Source: Nilaparvata lugens
Lineage: Eukaryota; Arthropoda; Insecta; Hemiptera; Delphacidae
Reading direction: 5' to 3'
Assembly (NCBI RefSeq): GCF_014356525.2
Contig: NC_052506.1
Coordinates: forward strand, 28,518,372-28,582,371
DNA: 64,000 bases
Part shown: positions 21,596 to 33,021 of the stretch, one piece after another
How the letters are laid out: every line of letters starts with the position of its first letter
Position numbering within the stretch: the first letter of the stretch is position 1
Program-made: the position numbers and the translations under genes
Notes under the pieces: model-generated
What the model was told of the DNA's origin: nothing
The model's database searches: none
What the model saw: only the letters and a program-made list of their open reading frames with translations

Positions 21596-23410
21596 CTAAT
21601 ACCGCATCTTCTGTACTCCTCCCCTCACGAAAACCAAATTTATTCCTAGATAGTAAGTTGTTTTTTCCATGTAATTCACAAGACGTTTCTTTACCAGTTT
21701 TTCCAAAATCTTAGAAATATTGCTTATAAGTGAAATAGGCCTGTAATTGGTGGCATTTGTTTTGTCGCCTCCTTTATGTAATGGTCTAACACATGTCTCT
21801 TTCATAGCTTTTGGAAAAATTCCTTTTGACAGACTTAAATTAAATATGTGAATTAATGGTTTTACAATTACATTTTTTATCAACTTCAATGTTCTATTAT
21901 TGATTCCATCAAGTCCTGGAGCACTGTCATTTCGCAAACTACTAATAGCTTCAAGAAGCTCATCTTCAGTTACTGGGTGAAAGTAGATGGAGTGTAGAGT
22001 TCTTGTAACAGGTTTATATTGGGATATGATTTGGTCTAGTGTTTTTCTTAAGGAATCTATTATTGTCTCCGCCATTTCTTCACCTACATTTGTGAAAAAG
22101 TTATTCATGTGGTTGAGCACAGTTTCTGGATTTTCCTTTAGATTGAAAATCCTATAATCTATTTTAATAGCATTCAATTTCATTTTTGTTTTTGATTTAG
22201 AGTCAGTAGCATCTTCGATTACTTTCCACATTTTTTTATTATCCTTACCAGCTTCATACAATTTCTCTCTATAGTATTGGTCCTTTGTTTCATGAATTAA
22301 AGCTGTGAGTGTATTCCTATACCGACGATAGAAGTTGGTTAAGTTAATGTTGTTTGGGTCTTCCTTTCTTCTTTTGTTGAGTAGATTTCTGGTTCTTATT
22401 GCTGCTACTATACCTCTGGTGATCCATGGTTTGATGGGTTTGTACTTCTTCTTCCGCCGATGCTGCTTGATATTATTTTGTATATGTTGTCTCAGAGTTG
22501 ATAAGAAGGTGTCATAAGATGTATCTGGATTATTATCTTCTAAAACATGAATCCACTCCTCATTCAGTAGTTCATTCTTCAAGCTATTAATGTCTATTTT
22601 CTCGTTTATTTCATGTGTTCCAGTTTCATTTGCACTATTTCTCGAAATATGTTGCACTCCTAGAATTGTGGTGAAGTGGTCAGTTATTGTTGATTCATAA
22701 ATGATTGGAAAAAAATTATCTCTGGAGTTGGTAGCAATGTGATCTATGCAAGAATCAGTTTCTGTTGTAGTTCTGGTTGCTTGCTTAATGCAGAGTCTGA
22801 GCCCATGCTCGCTTAGAAGATCGCAGTAGTCATTCAATTGATGATATGGACGAATTTGAAGGGTGTTAATATTCATGTCTCCGGCACATATGACTTGTTG
22901 CCCTCTTAATTCATTCAGGATCGATTCTAAGTCACTCAGGAAATCTGTAATATCATTGAAGGACGGTGATCTGTATATTGCAAGGATGTTCCACTTTTTG
23001 TCTGCTGCATCCAACCGAATATGTAGAACATTTGCCTGGTTAATATGTAGCTCAACACATTGTACATTTATACTATCTTTAACATAAACAACTACACCAT
23101 CATTTTGTAATGGGTTGTTTATGGTGGAAAATACATCATATCCTCGAATGGACTGGAGTACAAATTCAGTCCTAATCCAGCATTCGGTTAGAATAATAAC
23201 ATCAAAAGAAAAATTAATGTCGCACAATTGAATCATCAGCTCATCAAAATTTCTTCTGATACTCCTCATATTGAGACAGAAGATGCTCAAATCACAAGAA
23301 CTCAATGCTGCACAAAGTTGTTGACTGTTGTTGATCACTTCATCGTTTATTTCTTCAAAATAATCAAGATCCTCGAAGCTGAGCAAATTTGATAAATTGT
23401 TGTTACTCAT
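21596..23410 (-). pseudogene. ORF2 N-terminal part: endonuclease and RT start (helicase element)
   Basis: The 604-codon frame starts at the ATG that overlaps the helicase stop. Endonuclease blocks in order are 'FCLNMRSIRR', 'VIILTECW', 'ILAIYRSPS', 'ICAGDMNIN', 'SCIDHIATN' and 'TITDHFTTI'. A linker and RT entry blocks follow ('SAPGLDGINN', 'RPLHKGGDKTNATNYRPISL'). The frame shifts near 21660, just before the 'FGFREGRSTEDA' block, which continues in another frame. It would have been the integration enzyme of the element. Confidence 0.85.
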
Positions 23411-24779
23411 TATTTAAACTCTCATTAATCCCTTCCATGTTTCTTTCATTCCAGCTTAAGAGAAACTCTTCACTAACATCCTTTAGTTTTCGAATTAGGG
23501 TCAGCACTAAATCTTCTTGCCCTGTTGTGATATATCTGAAGGTTTGTGTGTGTCTGCTCATTGCTACTATTACATGTTGTGTGCTGTTATATATTCCAAG
23601 TTGTTTTTTATTGTTCCTTATCAGAACTACATTCTTGTGAGTTAAGCCCTGTGCTTCATGAATTGTATGGACTTTAATTAAAGGGTGAAGTTTTGATTGC
23701 AGCTCTTCTAGCACTGTTTTCTTCTCGAGCTGAGTGAATGTAAGAATCAGAGTGTTAGGTTCAAATGGTCCAAGTTCTCCATTTGTTATTGGAGGTCAGA
23801 CGGATAACAGGACCTCATTTTTCGTACCAATGTCCTGGTAGTAGCTGGAAAGGATGTAGCAGACGTCTATTGGACACCTTCTAGTTAATGAACTCTCATT
23901 AATCCCTTCCATGTTTCTTTCATTCCAGCTTAAGAGAAACTCTTCACTAACATCCTTTAGTTTTCGAATTAGGGTCAGCACTAAATCTTCTTGCCCTGTT
24001 GTGATATATCTGAAGGTTTGTGTGTGTCTGCTCATTGCTACTATTACATGTTGTGTGCTGTTATATATTCCAAGTTGTTTTTTATTGTTCCTTATCAGAA
24101 CTACATTCTTGTGAGTTAAGCCCTGTGCTTCATGAATTGTATGGACTTTAATTAAAGGGTGAAGTTTTGATTGCAGCTCTTCTAGCACTGTTTTCTTCTC
24201 GAGCTGAGTGAATGTAAGAATCAGAGTGTTAGGTTCAAGTGGTCCAAGTTCTCCATTTGTTATTGGAGGTCTGACGGATAACAGGACCTCATTTTTCGTA
24301 CCAATGTCCTGGTAGTAGCTGGAAAGGATGTAGCAGACGTCTATTGGACACCTTCTAGTTAATGTTTGATGGATTCTCTTCTCACAGAGAGATGAAATGT
24401 GTGACCATTCAGCTGTTAATTTACTTCTCTCTATGTAAGGTATTTGGTTTGAATCTCCTAGCAGAATAATCTCAGAAGCACCAGCGAGAGATGAGACAAA
24501 TCCCACGAAACCTGCATGCATTAATACTGCTTCATCTATGAAAACACGTTTGTACTGCTTTTTTGATCCGTTTATTATAAAAGATGAAACTGTTCTATAA
24601 TCCTGTTTAATTATTCTTTCATATTTATTTTTGTGAATTCTATTCACCTCTTGCCTAATTTCATTTATTCCAGCTCTTGTCTGACACAAAATGAGATCTT
24701 TACCTGGTGTATGTTGCTGAAGGATAAAGTGAGTTTTACCACACCCTGGAACTCCATCCATCCAAGTTATTTTTGGCAT
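23403..24779 (-). pseudogene. Captured alphavirus-like superfamily 1 helicase (ORF1), with duplication and stop
   Basis: All SF1 helicase motifs are visible (residue numbers count from the ATG at 24779): Walker A 'GVPGCGKT' (9-16), Walker B 'IDEA' (81-84), motif III 'LLGDSNQIPY' (106-115), motif IV 'TRRCP' (141-145), motif V 'HTIHEAQGLT' (213-222) and motif VI 'VAMSRHT' (247-253). This is the helicase type found in replicases of plus-strand RNA viruses of the alphavirus-like supergroup. In a virus it unwinds RNA during replication; here it is an old retrotransposon cargo. After one complete domain the frame re-enters a duplicated 474-bp block and meets TGA at 23796-23798, where the sister copy has an arginine codon. 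The rest of the second block stays in frame up to the TAA at 23403. Confidence 0.85.
23417..24364. repeat. 474-bp in-frame tandem duplication inside the helicase
   Basis: 23417-23890 and 23891-24364 are direct copies with a period of exactly 474 bp (158 codons). I saw only a few substitutions, including the AGA/TGA difference. The unit runs from motif IV to the end of the ORF. Confidence 0.9.
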
Positions 24780-25295
24780 CTTACCATTTGTGATATAAAT
24801 TTTTTATTAGAAATAAATTTCCATACACTTACAATAGGGTAACAGGACTAAAAGTCACTCTGTACAAGATTGTTAATCCCGGTTGGTTCACCTCAGCATT
24901 ACCTTATTTACGTGAATTAGGTGAAACTCAAAATAGGAGTACAGAAACAAGATAGCCTTATTATAAATTGTATTTCAACTTGGAGGAGAATTATTTGAAT
25001 ATATAATGTGAAAATTGAAATTCATTCTGTAGTTCGAAGAGAAGGCAATGAATTGTTAATAAATGTGACTAGCATTGAACGATTTTACAGTGGGTGTCAT
25101 TCGTAAGTGTGATTTCTCAAAAGTGCAAGTATTTCAACTTTTCGTTATTTGTGTTTATTATATAGAATAATAAACACATCAAAAATATTAACATATTGCC
25201 ACAAATATTAACATATTTTACATCACCTTTCCTCTTACCTTTAAAACCTAATTGAATAGAATTTGAATTCAAATTTTAATTGAATAGAACCTTTA

Positions 25296-25947
25296 GGGCA
25301 GGTTTCCGAGCTCGGGATTTAGCTAAGTTCTAGACTTTAACTGGCTTTAAACTATGGAGTCAGAAAATTGGCTTTCCGAGTCAGAGCGTTAACGTAGTCG
25401 AGGACTCAAAAAGACCCAGGAGTTTAGAGATCACGTTAGACCCTGGAGTTTAAAATTTCGCTTTCTGAGTAAAGGGCTTATAAGTCCAGGACTTGAATTA
25501 GATTCTCGCCTCTTTCCGAGTAAAGGATTTATGAAAAATCGTTAAGTCCAGAACTTAAAACAGCGTGATTTTAAACCCTCGACTGAGGTAGGTTTTATAA
25601 TTAAGTTCTGGACTTAAACTGAGCAAACATATCAATCGATTCAATCAATTTAATGATCAATAATTAATAATAGCATAACGTAAAATGAAATTTTTATTCA
25701 ATCATATTTCAAAAGTTTAGGGTTTGCTTTGAATAGGTTTACAAATGAATCGAGACATATTTTCACAAAATAGTTTGGTGAGCATGCTCATTTGAATAAG
25801 CCCGCTTCATTGTTCAATCAGCTGTCTCGCATTGCCAAAATAACAACAATATAATATTATGAATTTCCCTCGTGTTTACTGCGTTAAAGTCCTGGACTCA
25901 AAAGTCAAGAACTTATAGGCCTAGATCCCAAGCTCGGAAACCGGCCT
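25296..25947. mobile_element. PIF/Harbinger-like MITE, TSD TTA
   Basis: Inverted termini 'gggcaggtttccgagctcgg' and 'ccgagctt...ccggcct' type. The element is flanked by TTA on both sides (25293-25295 and 25948-25950). The inner sequence repeats 'gagtttagag' and 'ccaggacttgaatta'-type pieces. It belongs to the same family as 62070-62417. A 3-bp TWA target site is the PIF/Harbinger pattern. Confidence 0.75.
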
Positions 25948-26098
25948 TTAAGATTATTTTCACACACTAGACGAATTGGAACTCGCAGTTCTGAGGCACT
26001 CCCTCTACAGTTATTAGCCTACATACTTTATAATCTGATTTCATTTTAAAATCAACCTTTGAAATCACTATGGATGATACAGTAAAGACGTAACAAAC

Positions 26099-26253
26099 CT
26101 TCGTATATCAAGGAACTTTTTCACAGAAGCAGTTTTTCTAGCAACTGATTCAACAACACTGGCATACTGGTCAGAGTCCTTCGATAGGCAGCGTGCAGCT
26201 TCATTCAATGCACCCAACGCCTTCTCGTAGTTTCCATACTCATCAATTTCTAC
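26099..26253 (-). CDS. IFT140: IFT140 exon with 'VEIDEYGNYEKAL'
   Basis: Acceptor (tgtcatcag) in phase 0 and donor (CGAAG/gtttgt) in phase 2 fit both neighbours. It encodes 'VEIDEYGNYEKALGALNEA', 'ARCLSKD' and 'ARKTASVKKFLDIRR'. This is the segment after the 'YTKGRA...CAQ' repeat, where IFT140 has V-E-I-D-E-Y-x-N-Y-x-K-A-x-G-A-L. It was too short to appear as a long frame and was found by following the splice phases. Confidence 0.9.
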
Positions 26254-26669
26254 CTGATGACAAAAACAGTATTATTTAATAAATGTAATATAAAATAATA
26301 AAAACTCCAATAGTTCCAATTTTTAATAGAGAATACATAGAAAGGATTTAAGGTATAAAATATTATTTTTATTGTATATTCGTGGTGAGGGACAGGGAGA
26401 AAGTTTGTTTTCCGATTGCACATAATTATGTCTATTGAATTGAACCGCGGTTAAGTGGTGTCATCTAATTGAACCAGCACTATTAGACCAAAAAACGAAT
26501 CAGACTCCGAATTCGTAGACGTCACTAGATCACCTTAAATTTAATAGACATACGCAACAATAGAAATAACAGCGACAATAGCAACTGAGCTCAAGAATGA
26601 AGAAATCACGTTTCCAATCTAATTATTTACTATTTCCTTCTCAATGTGAGAACCATCTTTACTTTGAGC

Positions 26670-27420
26670 ATTTTTCGGTAATTTGAGTTATAGTCCGGGC
26701 GCAAAAAATGTCATTCCGTGGTCATTTTTGGGTAACAGCCATGGAAGATGTCTCAATTTCTTCGTTAGGTCTGGCATAATAAGGATCGTGATGATGATAA
26801 GTCGAAATCACAGGCACCTCGGAAACAAGATGGCCGCCAAAATTTTCAGGGTTTTGCTATATCGCTTGTATTTCAATAACCGTTCAAGATATTCAACCTT
26901 TTTTCTAGACAAAAATATTTTTAAAATCTTCCTCTACAATTTTTGTTTCATAAAATTTTCCTCTAAAACGCATATTTTTTGTTATAACCTTCAAAAGCCC
27001 AAAAAACTTTTTCTAATTTCATTCAATTATAACCTTTTTTGTGCAAGAGATACAGAGACATTTTGAATCTTTGAAATTTAGAGCGTTTTTCAACTTTGGA
27101 ACGATATATCTTCATGCGCTGTACATAACAAAATGAGTTCTCCAGCGCCCTCCAAAGGAAACCCTGTATGATTTCTGGTGCGTTTTTCCATATGCATGAG
27201 GGAACAAACTAGAACCATAAAATCTATTTTTCCTGACTACTTCAAGATAGTGACTTGCAAATTGTCTCAATCTCTTTGTTATAACAAGCCGAATAAGAAT
27301 ATTGATGATGAAAACAACGAAAATATTCGACATCATTGAAAAATTCAAGATGACGGTCATTATTGACAGAAATTTTTATATCCATTGCGATTCAGTTATT
27401 GTGAGAGTTATCGGATTGGT
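26670..27420 (+). repeat. Repeat C, forward copy of an inverted pair
   Basis: This sequence ('ttgctatatcgcttgtattt', 'caaaagcccaaaaaactttt', 'cttcatgcgctgtac', 'gagttctccagcgccctcca') returns in reverse complement at 29330-29960, with an additional reverse copy at 28890-29330. A terminal motif like 'agtccgggcgcaaa' is shared at both outer ends. Confidence 0.65.
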
Positions 27421-28889
27421 TTTATCACCAAAGTTTTTAGAACTAACCAAACTATGATGTTCGAGTGAATCGTTTCATTTCGTCCACTCTTTTCGAATGA
27501 AAATCAAAATCGAAATAAATCGAATGATTTATTCAACTTCAAAACTTGAAACACACATGTTTCGGGGACAATATTTCACTTTACACCCTGTAAATGTATT
27601 CGCAGTAGACATACACTAGTGTTATTGGTACTGTGTTTTAGAATATTTCCAAGGCTTTAAAATGACATCTGTTTGGAGGCTGTATGTTCATATTCCACGG
27701 CTGGAGCGTCATCGGAAATAGAGAGAAAAGTACTGTTTGCATCGGAAAACACGCTTTTTCCACCAAATGCCAATCCCAAAAATAAGAAAACCGTGTAACT
27801 CATGTCTCCTTAAAGGTACAGTATCAAATGGAATGGTATCAATCTCTTTGTAATGATGTGTAGAAAGAGATTATCCATTATGGCAATCTCAATAAATTTT
27901 GTCATCATAATAAAAAACTAAATGGCGGCAAAAATGTCATTTTTGAGAAATCATAAGTAATTCTAATAATGTCGAGGATATCGGATTAATTCAGCAATCT
28001 GGAAGCTCCAAAATAATCATACTACAATATCGCAAATTTATCTAATTCCAACAAATTTTACTGTGTTTCCATCATCAATATTCTTATTCGGCTTGTTGTA
28101 ACGAAGAGATTGAGACAATTTGCAAGTCTCTATCTTGAAGTAGTCATGAAAAAATAGATTTTCCCTCCAACTTCTGCCTAAAGTGCTTACTTTACTCCCT
28201 GGAACATAATACTAAAGTGTCACTTTTTCGCTCTCGGGACGAAAAAAGAGAAAAACTCCCTAGAGCGTAAAAGTAACTCTATTTAAATAACATGGGAAGC
28301 ATCTCTATTTTTATAACTTACATTTGAAATATGTTAGAAGGTCTAAGCTCAGATGAGGGAGCATAATAGAGGTGTCTGTCATTGAGTCAACTGAATTCAA
28401 AACTACAACCAGAATTTTGATCAACTCATGAAATATATGTTTGTATAAGATTACATACTTAATATTAGTAGACGATAAAAATTTATACATATTTTATTTT
28501 ATTCAAAATACAAGCCAACAAATATTTTTTATCTGCAATTCAAATCTGAAACCCGCAAACTGGAGTAAGCCATTTTTGATAGCTAGCCAGCTGATATAAT
28601 TGTTACAACTTTTGCCGATAGATAGCGCAATCGGCAGTGCCAATCAGACGACCGGTTTTTAGGTTTTAGATTTTAGGTTATGTTGTTAAAAAACATAGTC
28701 ACCAATAACGTAAGTTATTAAAATTATTTGATTTGCAGTTTCTATAAAAAAATGTTGTGTAAATCACGAGCGAAAAATACGTTTTCTCCCTCAGGAAAAT
28801 TGTTGCCCTCGGCTTCGCCTCGGGCTTCAAACTTTTTCCCACAGGGGGAAAAAGTTGTACTTTTCACTCTAGATATACAAATAACTATG

Positions 28890-29960
28890 ATAGTTCTAGC
28901 TTGTTACATCATGCGTATGGAAAAATGCACCAGAAATCATGTAGGGTTTTCTTTGGAGGGCGCTGGAGAACTCATTTTCTGACTTACAGCGCATGAAGAT
29001 ATATTATCGTTCCAAAGTTGAAAAAACGCTCTAAGTTTCATAGATTAAAAATTTGTCTATATCTCTTGCACAAAAAAGTTATAATGGAATGAAATTAGAA
29101 TTTTTTTGGGCATTTGAAGGTTATAACTGATAAATATGCGTTTTAGAGGATTACTGAAATACAAGCGATACAACCGAAAAATGTATGTTTCACGTTTTTG
29201 AAGTTGAATAAATAATGGAAAGAGTGGTCGAAATGAGATGATTCTTTCGAACATCATTGTTTGGTTAATTCTAAACACTTTGGTGGTAAAACCAATCCGA
29301 TATCTCTCACAATAACTGAATAACAAGCGATATAAAAATTTCTGTCAATAATGACCGCCAACTTGTATTTTTCATTGATGTCGAATATTTTCGTTGTTTC
29401 CATCATCAATATTCTTATTCGTCTTGTTGTAACGAAGAGATTGAGACCATTTGCAAGTCTTTATCTTAAAGTAGTCATGAAAAAATAGATTTTATAGTTC
29501 TAGTTCTAGATATACAAATAACTATGATAGTTCTAGCTTGTTACCTCATGCGTATGGAAAAACGCACCAGAAATCATGCAGGGTTTTCTTTGGAGGGCGC
29601 TGGAGAACTCATTTTTTGACGTACAGCGCATGAAGATATATTGTTCTAAAAGGTGAAAAAATGCTCAAATTCATCATTTTCGTCTAAATTTCATAGATTT
29701 TAAATTTCTCTGGTATGGAATGAAATTTGAACAAATTTAGAAAGAAAATTTTTGGGCTTTTGAAGGTAATAACTAAAAAAAATATGCATTTTGGAGGAAA
29801 ATTTTATGAAACAAAAATTGTAGAGGAAGATTTCAAAAATATTTTCGTCTGAAAAAACGGTTGAATATCTTGAACAGTTATTGAAATACAAGCGATATAG
29901 CAATAGTGCCTTATTCATGACATTTGCTCCCGGAATATTAACCATAAGTCTAAATAATTT
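28890..29960 (-). repeat. Repeat C, reverse copies
   Basis: Two successive copies (about 28890-29330 and 29510-29960) are the reverse complement of 26670-27420. The pieces 'gttttctttggagggcgctg' and 'acagcgcatgaagatatatt' occur in both. With the forward copy they form a large imperfect inverted repeat around about 1.5 kb of sequence that includes a G+C-rich 'cctcggcttcgcctcgggc' segment (28805). Confidence 0.65.
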
Positions 29961-30131
29961 CTGAATCATGTTTTTATTAGCTGGATGAAACGAATTTAGG
30001 TACAATTCTTTCCACTAGGTCGCGCGCTTGTCGGTTCAGCCATTTTGCAGCCATCCCAATCAGCTGTTGACATTGTTGGTATATATTTTGAATGCGAATT
30101 TGTTCTGTATTATTTTCTGAATATAGTATAA

Positions 30132-30968
30132 AGTGAGATCCATGTTATAATGGCAGTGAAGAACGATAGGAGAAAAACGTTGCCAAGTCTCTCCATTTTG
30201 CCACTGACTGTACACAGCTGTTACTCAATTCATCCCATTAAATTTAATCTAATAATAATTATCATTTCCTTGATAAAATAATTAATTTAATGTCAAATTA
30301 TTCAAGGAAATATATTTTTTCATAATTTGATTCAAAAATTTGCTTTCATAACTGAGATTAGATTTTTATTTTTATACAAACCTGAAATGGCTGCTAATTT
30401 AAAAAACTGTGACACAACAATCTGAATTTCAAAACAACAGAAATTAAGTTATTTGGTAGATATTCTACTCCAATTTCTTTTAAAAATAATAGAAAAATAG
30501 AAATCCTGTTCAAAAATAAGTAATTTCAATGGATTAATTCTTAAATAACTTTTCAATATTATTTATACCGGTAAGAGTAGGTCTAACCTATACGGGTAGG
30601 CTAACTGAAGCATGGATGAAGTCTAGGATGGTTAGTTATTAACTTTCAAAATGTCATTTCAGGTATTTTAATTCGTGTTTCTCATATGTTAATGTTTAAA
30701 AATTATTTCATTGTTTCAAAAATACATTTTAAATCAATTATACAACTTGTGTACTCAAGTATTTTAATAGAATGAAGAAAAAAATGGCGGCTGTGAATTG
30801 TTTGGTCAGTTTTGTACAGTCACTGTCAAAAGTGAATATAAAATATTCTGGCAAATAGACATCATTGCAAAGCGAGAGAGAGATAGTGCTATCTGTTTTG
30901 TTGTATGATAGAAAAGGACAGCAGCAGTATTGTCAATCGTACACTGCCATTATAATGTGGACCTCCTA
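30132..30968. mobile_element. 837-bp MITE, 'ttataatggcagtg' family
   Basis: The ends are inverted repeats of about 26 bp: 'gtgagatccatgttataatg...' at 30132 and the complement at 30943-30968. The inner end carries 'aaagcgagagagagatagtg', shared with the truncated copies at 12654-13050 and about 47970-48347. It is non-coding. Confidence 0.7.
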
Positions 30969-30976
30969 TAAGTATA

Positions 30977-31188
30977 ACCATAGAGAAACAATAGCGTAAG
31001 TATATATCCCATGGTATAGGACGTTTATGTCGCAACTTTTACTGTTATCTCAAGCCGATAGTCCACGTAGTTCTTTTCCGTGAAGCTGTGTGACGCTTCA
31101 CATACTGAGCCGTTCATACACTTTCACCCCAACAAAACAGTAAAAGTCGACAATAATCGACAGTAATACGCTATTGTTTCTCTATGGT
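30977..31188. mobile_element. 212-bp MITE with 'accatagagaaacaatagcg' ends
   Basis: Perfect inverted termini of about 20 bp, flanked by ATA on both sides (30974-30976 and 31189-31191). It lies 8 bp from the neighbouring MITE. Non-coding. Confidence 0.75.
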
Positions 31189-31973
31189 ATAACTTGAATA
31201 AAACTGAGAACTTTTGCTGAGAATTTTCAACTTCAATGAAAATTATTTTTGTAATTTTGACATAATGAATATTTTAAATTAATTAATAAATTATTTTAAT
31301 TGAAAATTAATGATAGATTTAAACACATAATGGTATTGGATATTAAAATATTTAAATATAATATATTATTCAATTATATATCTTGAACATTATTTATTAT
31401 TCATTATAATTATTTTTTTATGAATTGATTGGTTGATAAATTATTTAGAAATTTAAATTTATTTAAAATTATTTACTATTTCAAATTAATTCGATTAATT
31501 GAAATAAATTATTGATTATAAATTTCCAATTAAATTAATTATTATTATTTATTATAAATAAATCAACGTTTTTATTAATAACAAAATTACACAGACTAAC
31601 ATTTGATGGATTTCAGGACACTCCTCCCATAATTACTCACTTTTCATATTCAATGGTAACTGTAGGGAAAATTTAATGTCAAATACGTACGCAAAGTTTG
31701 TTTGCTGCACTCAAGAAACCAACGTGTAAAACCAAGAGTAAACGTTTCTTGCGGTGCAGCAAACTGTCACTTTGCGCGATAGTTGCAGAAATAACTATTT
31801 CGTGATCAGTGAGAATTTGAAAAGAAGGTAGATTGATTGTGGAGAAATTAATTTTCGGAAATACATTTTCCGTGATGTTTGGCAGCCTTTTATTCTAATT
31901 GGAAATTAGTTTCATGATCAAGTAATATTTATAAGTTGAGTAATGACATCATAACTATTGGAAGCACTGTTTT

Positions 31974-32032
31974 TACTTTCCTTGCCCTATTACCATAGGT
32001 AAAGGAAAAGTAATGCTTTCCAAAAAAAATTG

Positions 32033-32093
<61 letters not shown>

Positions 32094-32600
32094 ATGAAAT
32101 TCAATTCAAGATGGCGGGAAAAATGGCGGATAATTACTAAAAAAACATGTTTTTCACGTTTTTCTCGAAAACGGCTCTAACGATTTTCTTCAAATTCATA
32201 CTATGGATAGCTATTCATAAGCCCTATCAACTGACATGAGTCTCATTTCTGGGAAAATTGCAGGAGCTCAGTAATAATCTTGAGAAAAATGGCAGATAAT
32301 TACTGAAAACCCATGTTTTTCACGATTTTCTCAAAAATGACTCGACCGATTTTTTCAAATTCATACCATGTATAGTTATTTATCAGCTCTATCAACTGGC
32401 ATAAGTATTTTTCCTGGGAAACTAATGGGGGGTCCACACCATCCTTGAGAAATGGACTTTGTAACCTCCTTCTCGTGCATGAGGTAGGTAGGTAGGTAGA
32501 GCAGTTCATGAAAAGAACACATAGTCGATATATTTCATCTGGAGAACAGCTGTTTTGACGACTTTTAAAAAAATCATCGAGTTTCACAATTATTTACAAA
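31974..32600 (+). repeat. Dispersed repeat A, copy 3, with (GT)n
   Basis: Opposite orientation to copies 1 and 2. It begins 'tactttccttgccctattac' and has a (GT)n run of about 54 bp at 32035-32088, then the 'aaaacggctctaacgatttt' body. A second, partial unit follows from about 32280. Confidence 0.65.
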
Positions 32601-32802
32601 GGAAAAAGTACTCTGATAACAATTATTATATATACACATATTCAGTAGTCTGATCGTAGTTGCAAAAATGTTGCCACCAATCGTCACTATGTTATTCCCC
32701 TAAATTATTCTCGTTTAAGAATGAGGCTTACAGTTCAATGAACAAGGAAAGTTGTGTGAGTGTACCACACCAGATTTTCATAAATGAATATGAGATACAA
32801 AC

Positions 32803-33021
32803 CTGAGCACAAGATGTATAGAAGTTGGCGAGAAGATGGGGAGCACGGCCTTTGGTGTAGAACGTGACGATGTTCTTGAGCAGGTCGGGCTGCGACTGCC
32901 ACTCGAGGGACTGCAAGTAGTTGGCGGCCATCACGTAGATCTCACGTTGTCGAGAAACCGTCGCAAAGAAAATCACCTTTTCGGTATCTCCAGATTTCAG
33001 GAGTGCCTTCATTGCCTTTAC
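32803..33021 (-). CDS. IFT140: IFT140 exon with 'YIMAANYLQ'-type repeat
   Basis: 73 codons, phase 0 on both sides (acceptor caaatttag, donor CTCAG/gtttgt). It encodes '[20 protein letters not shown]', '[19 protein letters not shown]' and '[20 protein letters not shown]', among the most conserved stretches of IFT140. These are TPR-like helical repeats of the C-terminal scaffold that packs against other IFT-A subunits. Confidence 0.95.

Larger units (their letters stand above)
19988..24810 (-). mobile_element. Non-LTR retrotransposon encoding a viral-type SF1 helicase
   Basis: Two-ORF layout on the minus strand: helicase ORF1 (24779-23403), then ORF2 with endonuclease and reverse transcriptase (23410-20482). 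The ORFs overlap in the 8 bases ATGAGTAA. The presumed 3' end has an 'aataaataaa'-type tail near 19988. In-frame stops just upstream of 24779 support that ATG as the ORF1 start. The element is inactive: there is a nonsense codon in the helicase, a 474-bp tandem duplication, and a frameshift with a deletion in the RT. It lies in an IFT140 intron, in the same orientation as the gene. Capture of viral SF1 helicases by insect non-LTR elements has been reported (recalled, not checked). Confidence 0.85.
18297..26098 (-). other. IFT140 intron with helicase retrotransposon (7.8 kb)
   Basis: It contains a mariner-type transposase remnant, the 19988-24810 retrotransposon and a Harbinger-like MITE. 18460-19255 holds imperfect inverted pieces ('ccgtttgc(a/g)cagt' near 19100 facing 19238), suggesting one more small TIR element. 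24811-25295 shows nothing recognised. Confidence 0.6.
26254..32802 (-). other. IFT140 intron (6.5 kb)
   Basis: It holds a multi-copy inverted repeat (26670-29960), two MITEs (30132-30968 and 30977-31188), a very AT-rich stretch at 31200-31600 and repeat A copy 3. The open frames within it lie in repeats and show no protein signature. Confidence 0.6.

Noticed and set aside
26683..27066. 127-codon frame, with similar frames at 29057-29326 and 29700-30005
   Set aside because: All are in copies of repeat C. The reading frame and stops are not conserved between the copies, as expected for non-coding repeats.
32300..32587. 95-codon minus-strand frame just past an IFT140 exon
   Set aside because: It lies in dispersed repeat A and matches nothing in IFT140. 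The neighbouring exons join without it in phase 0.
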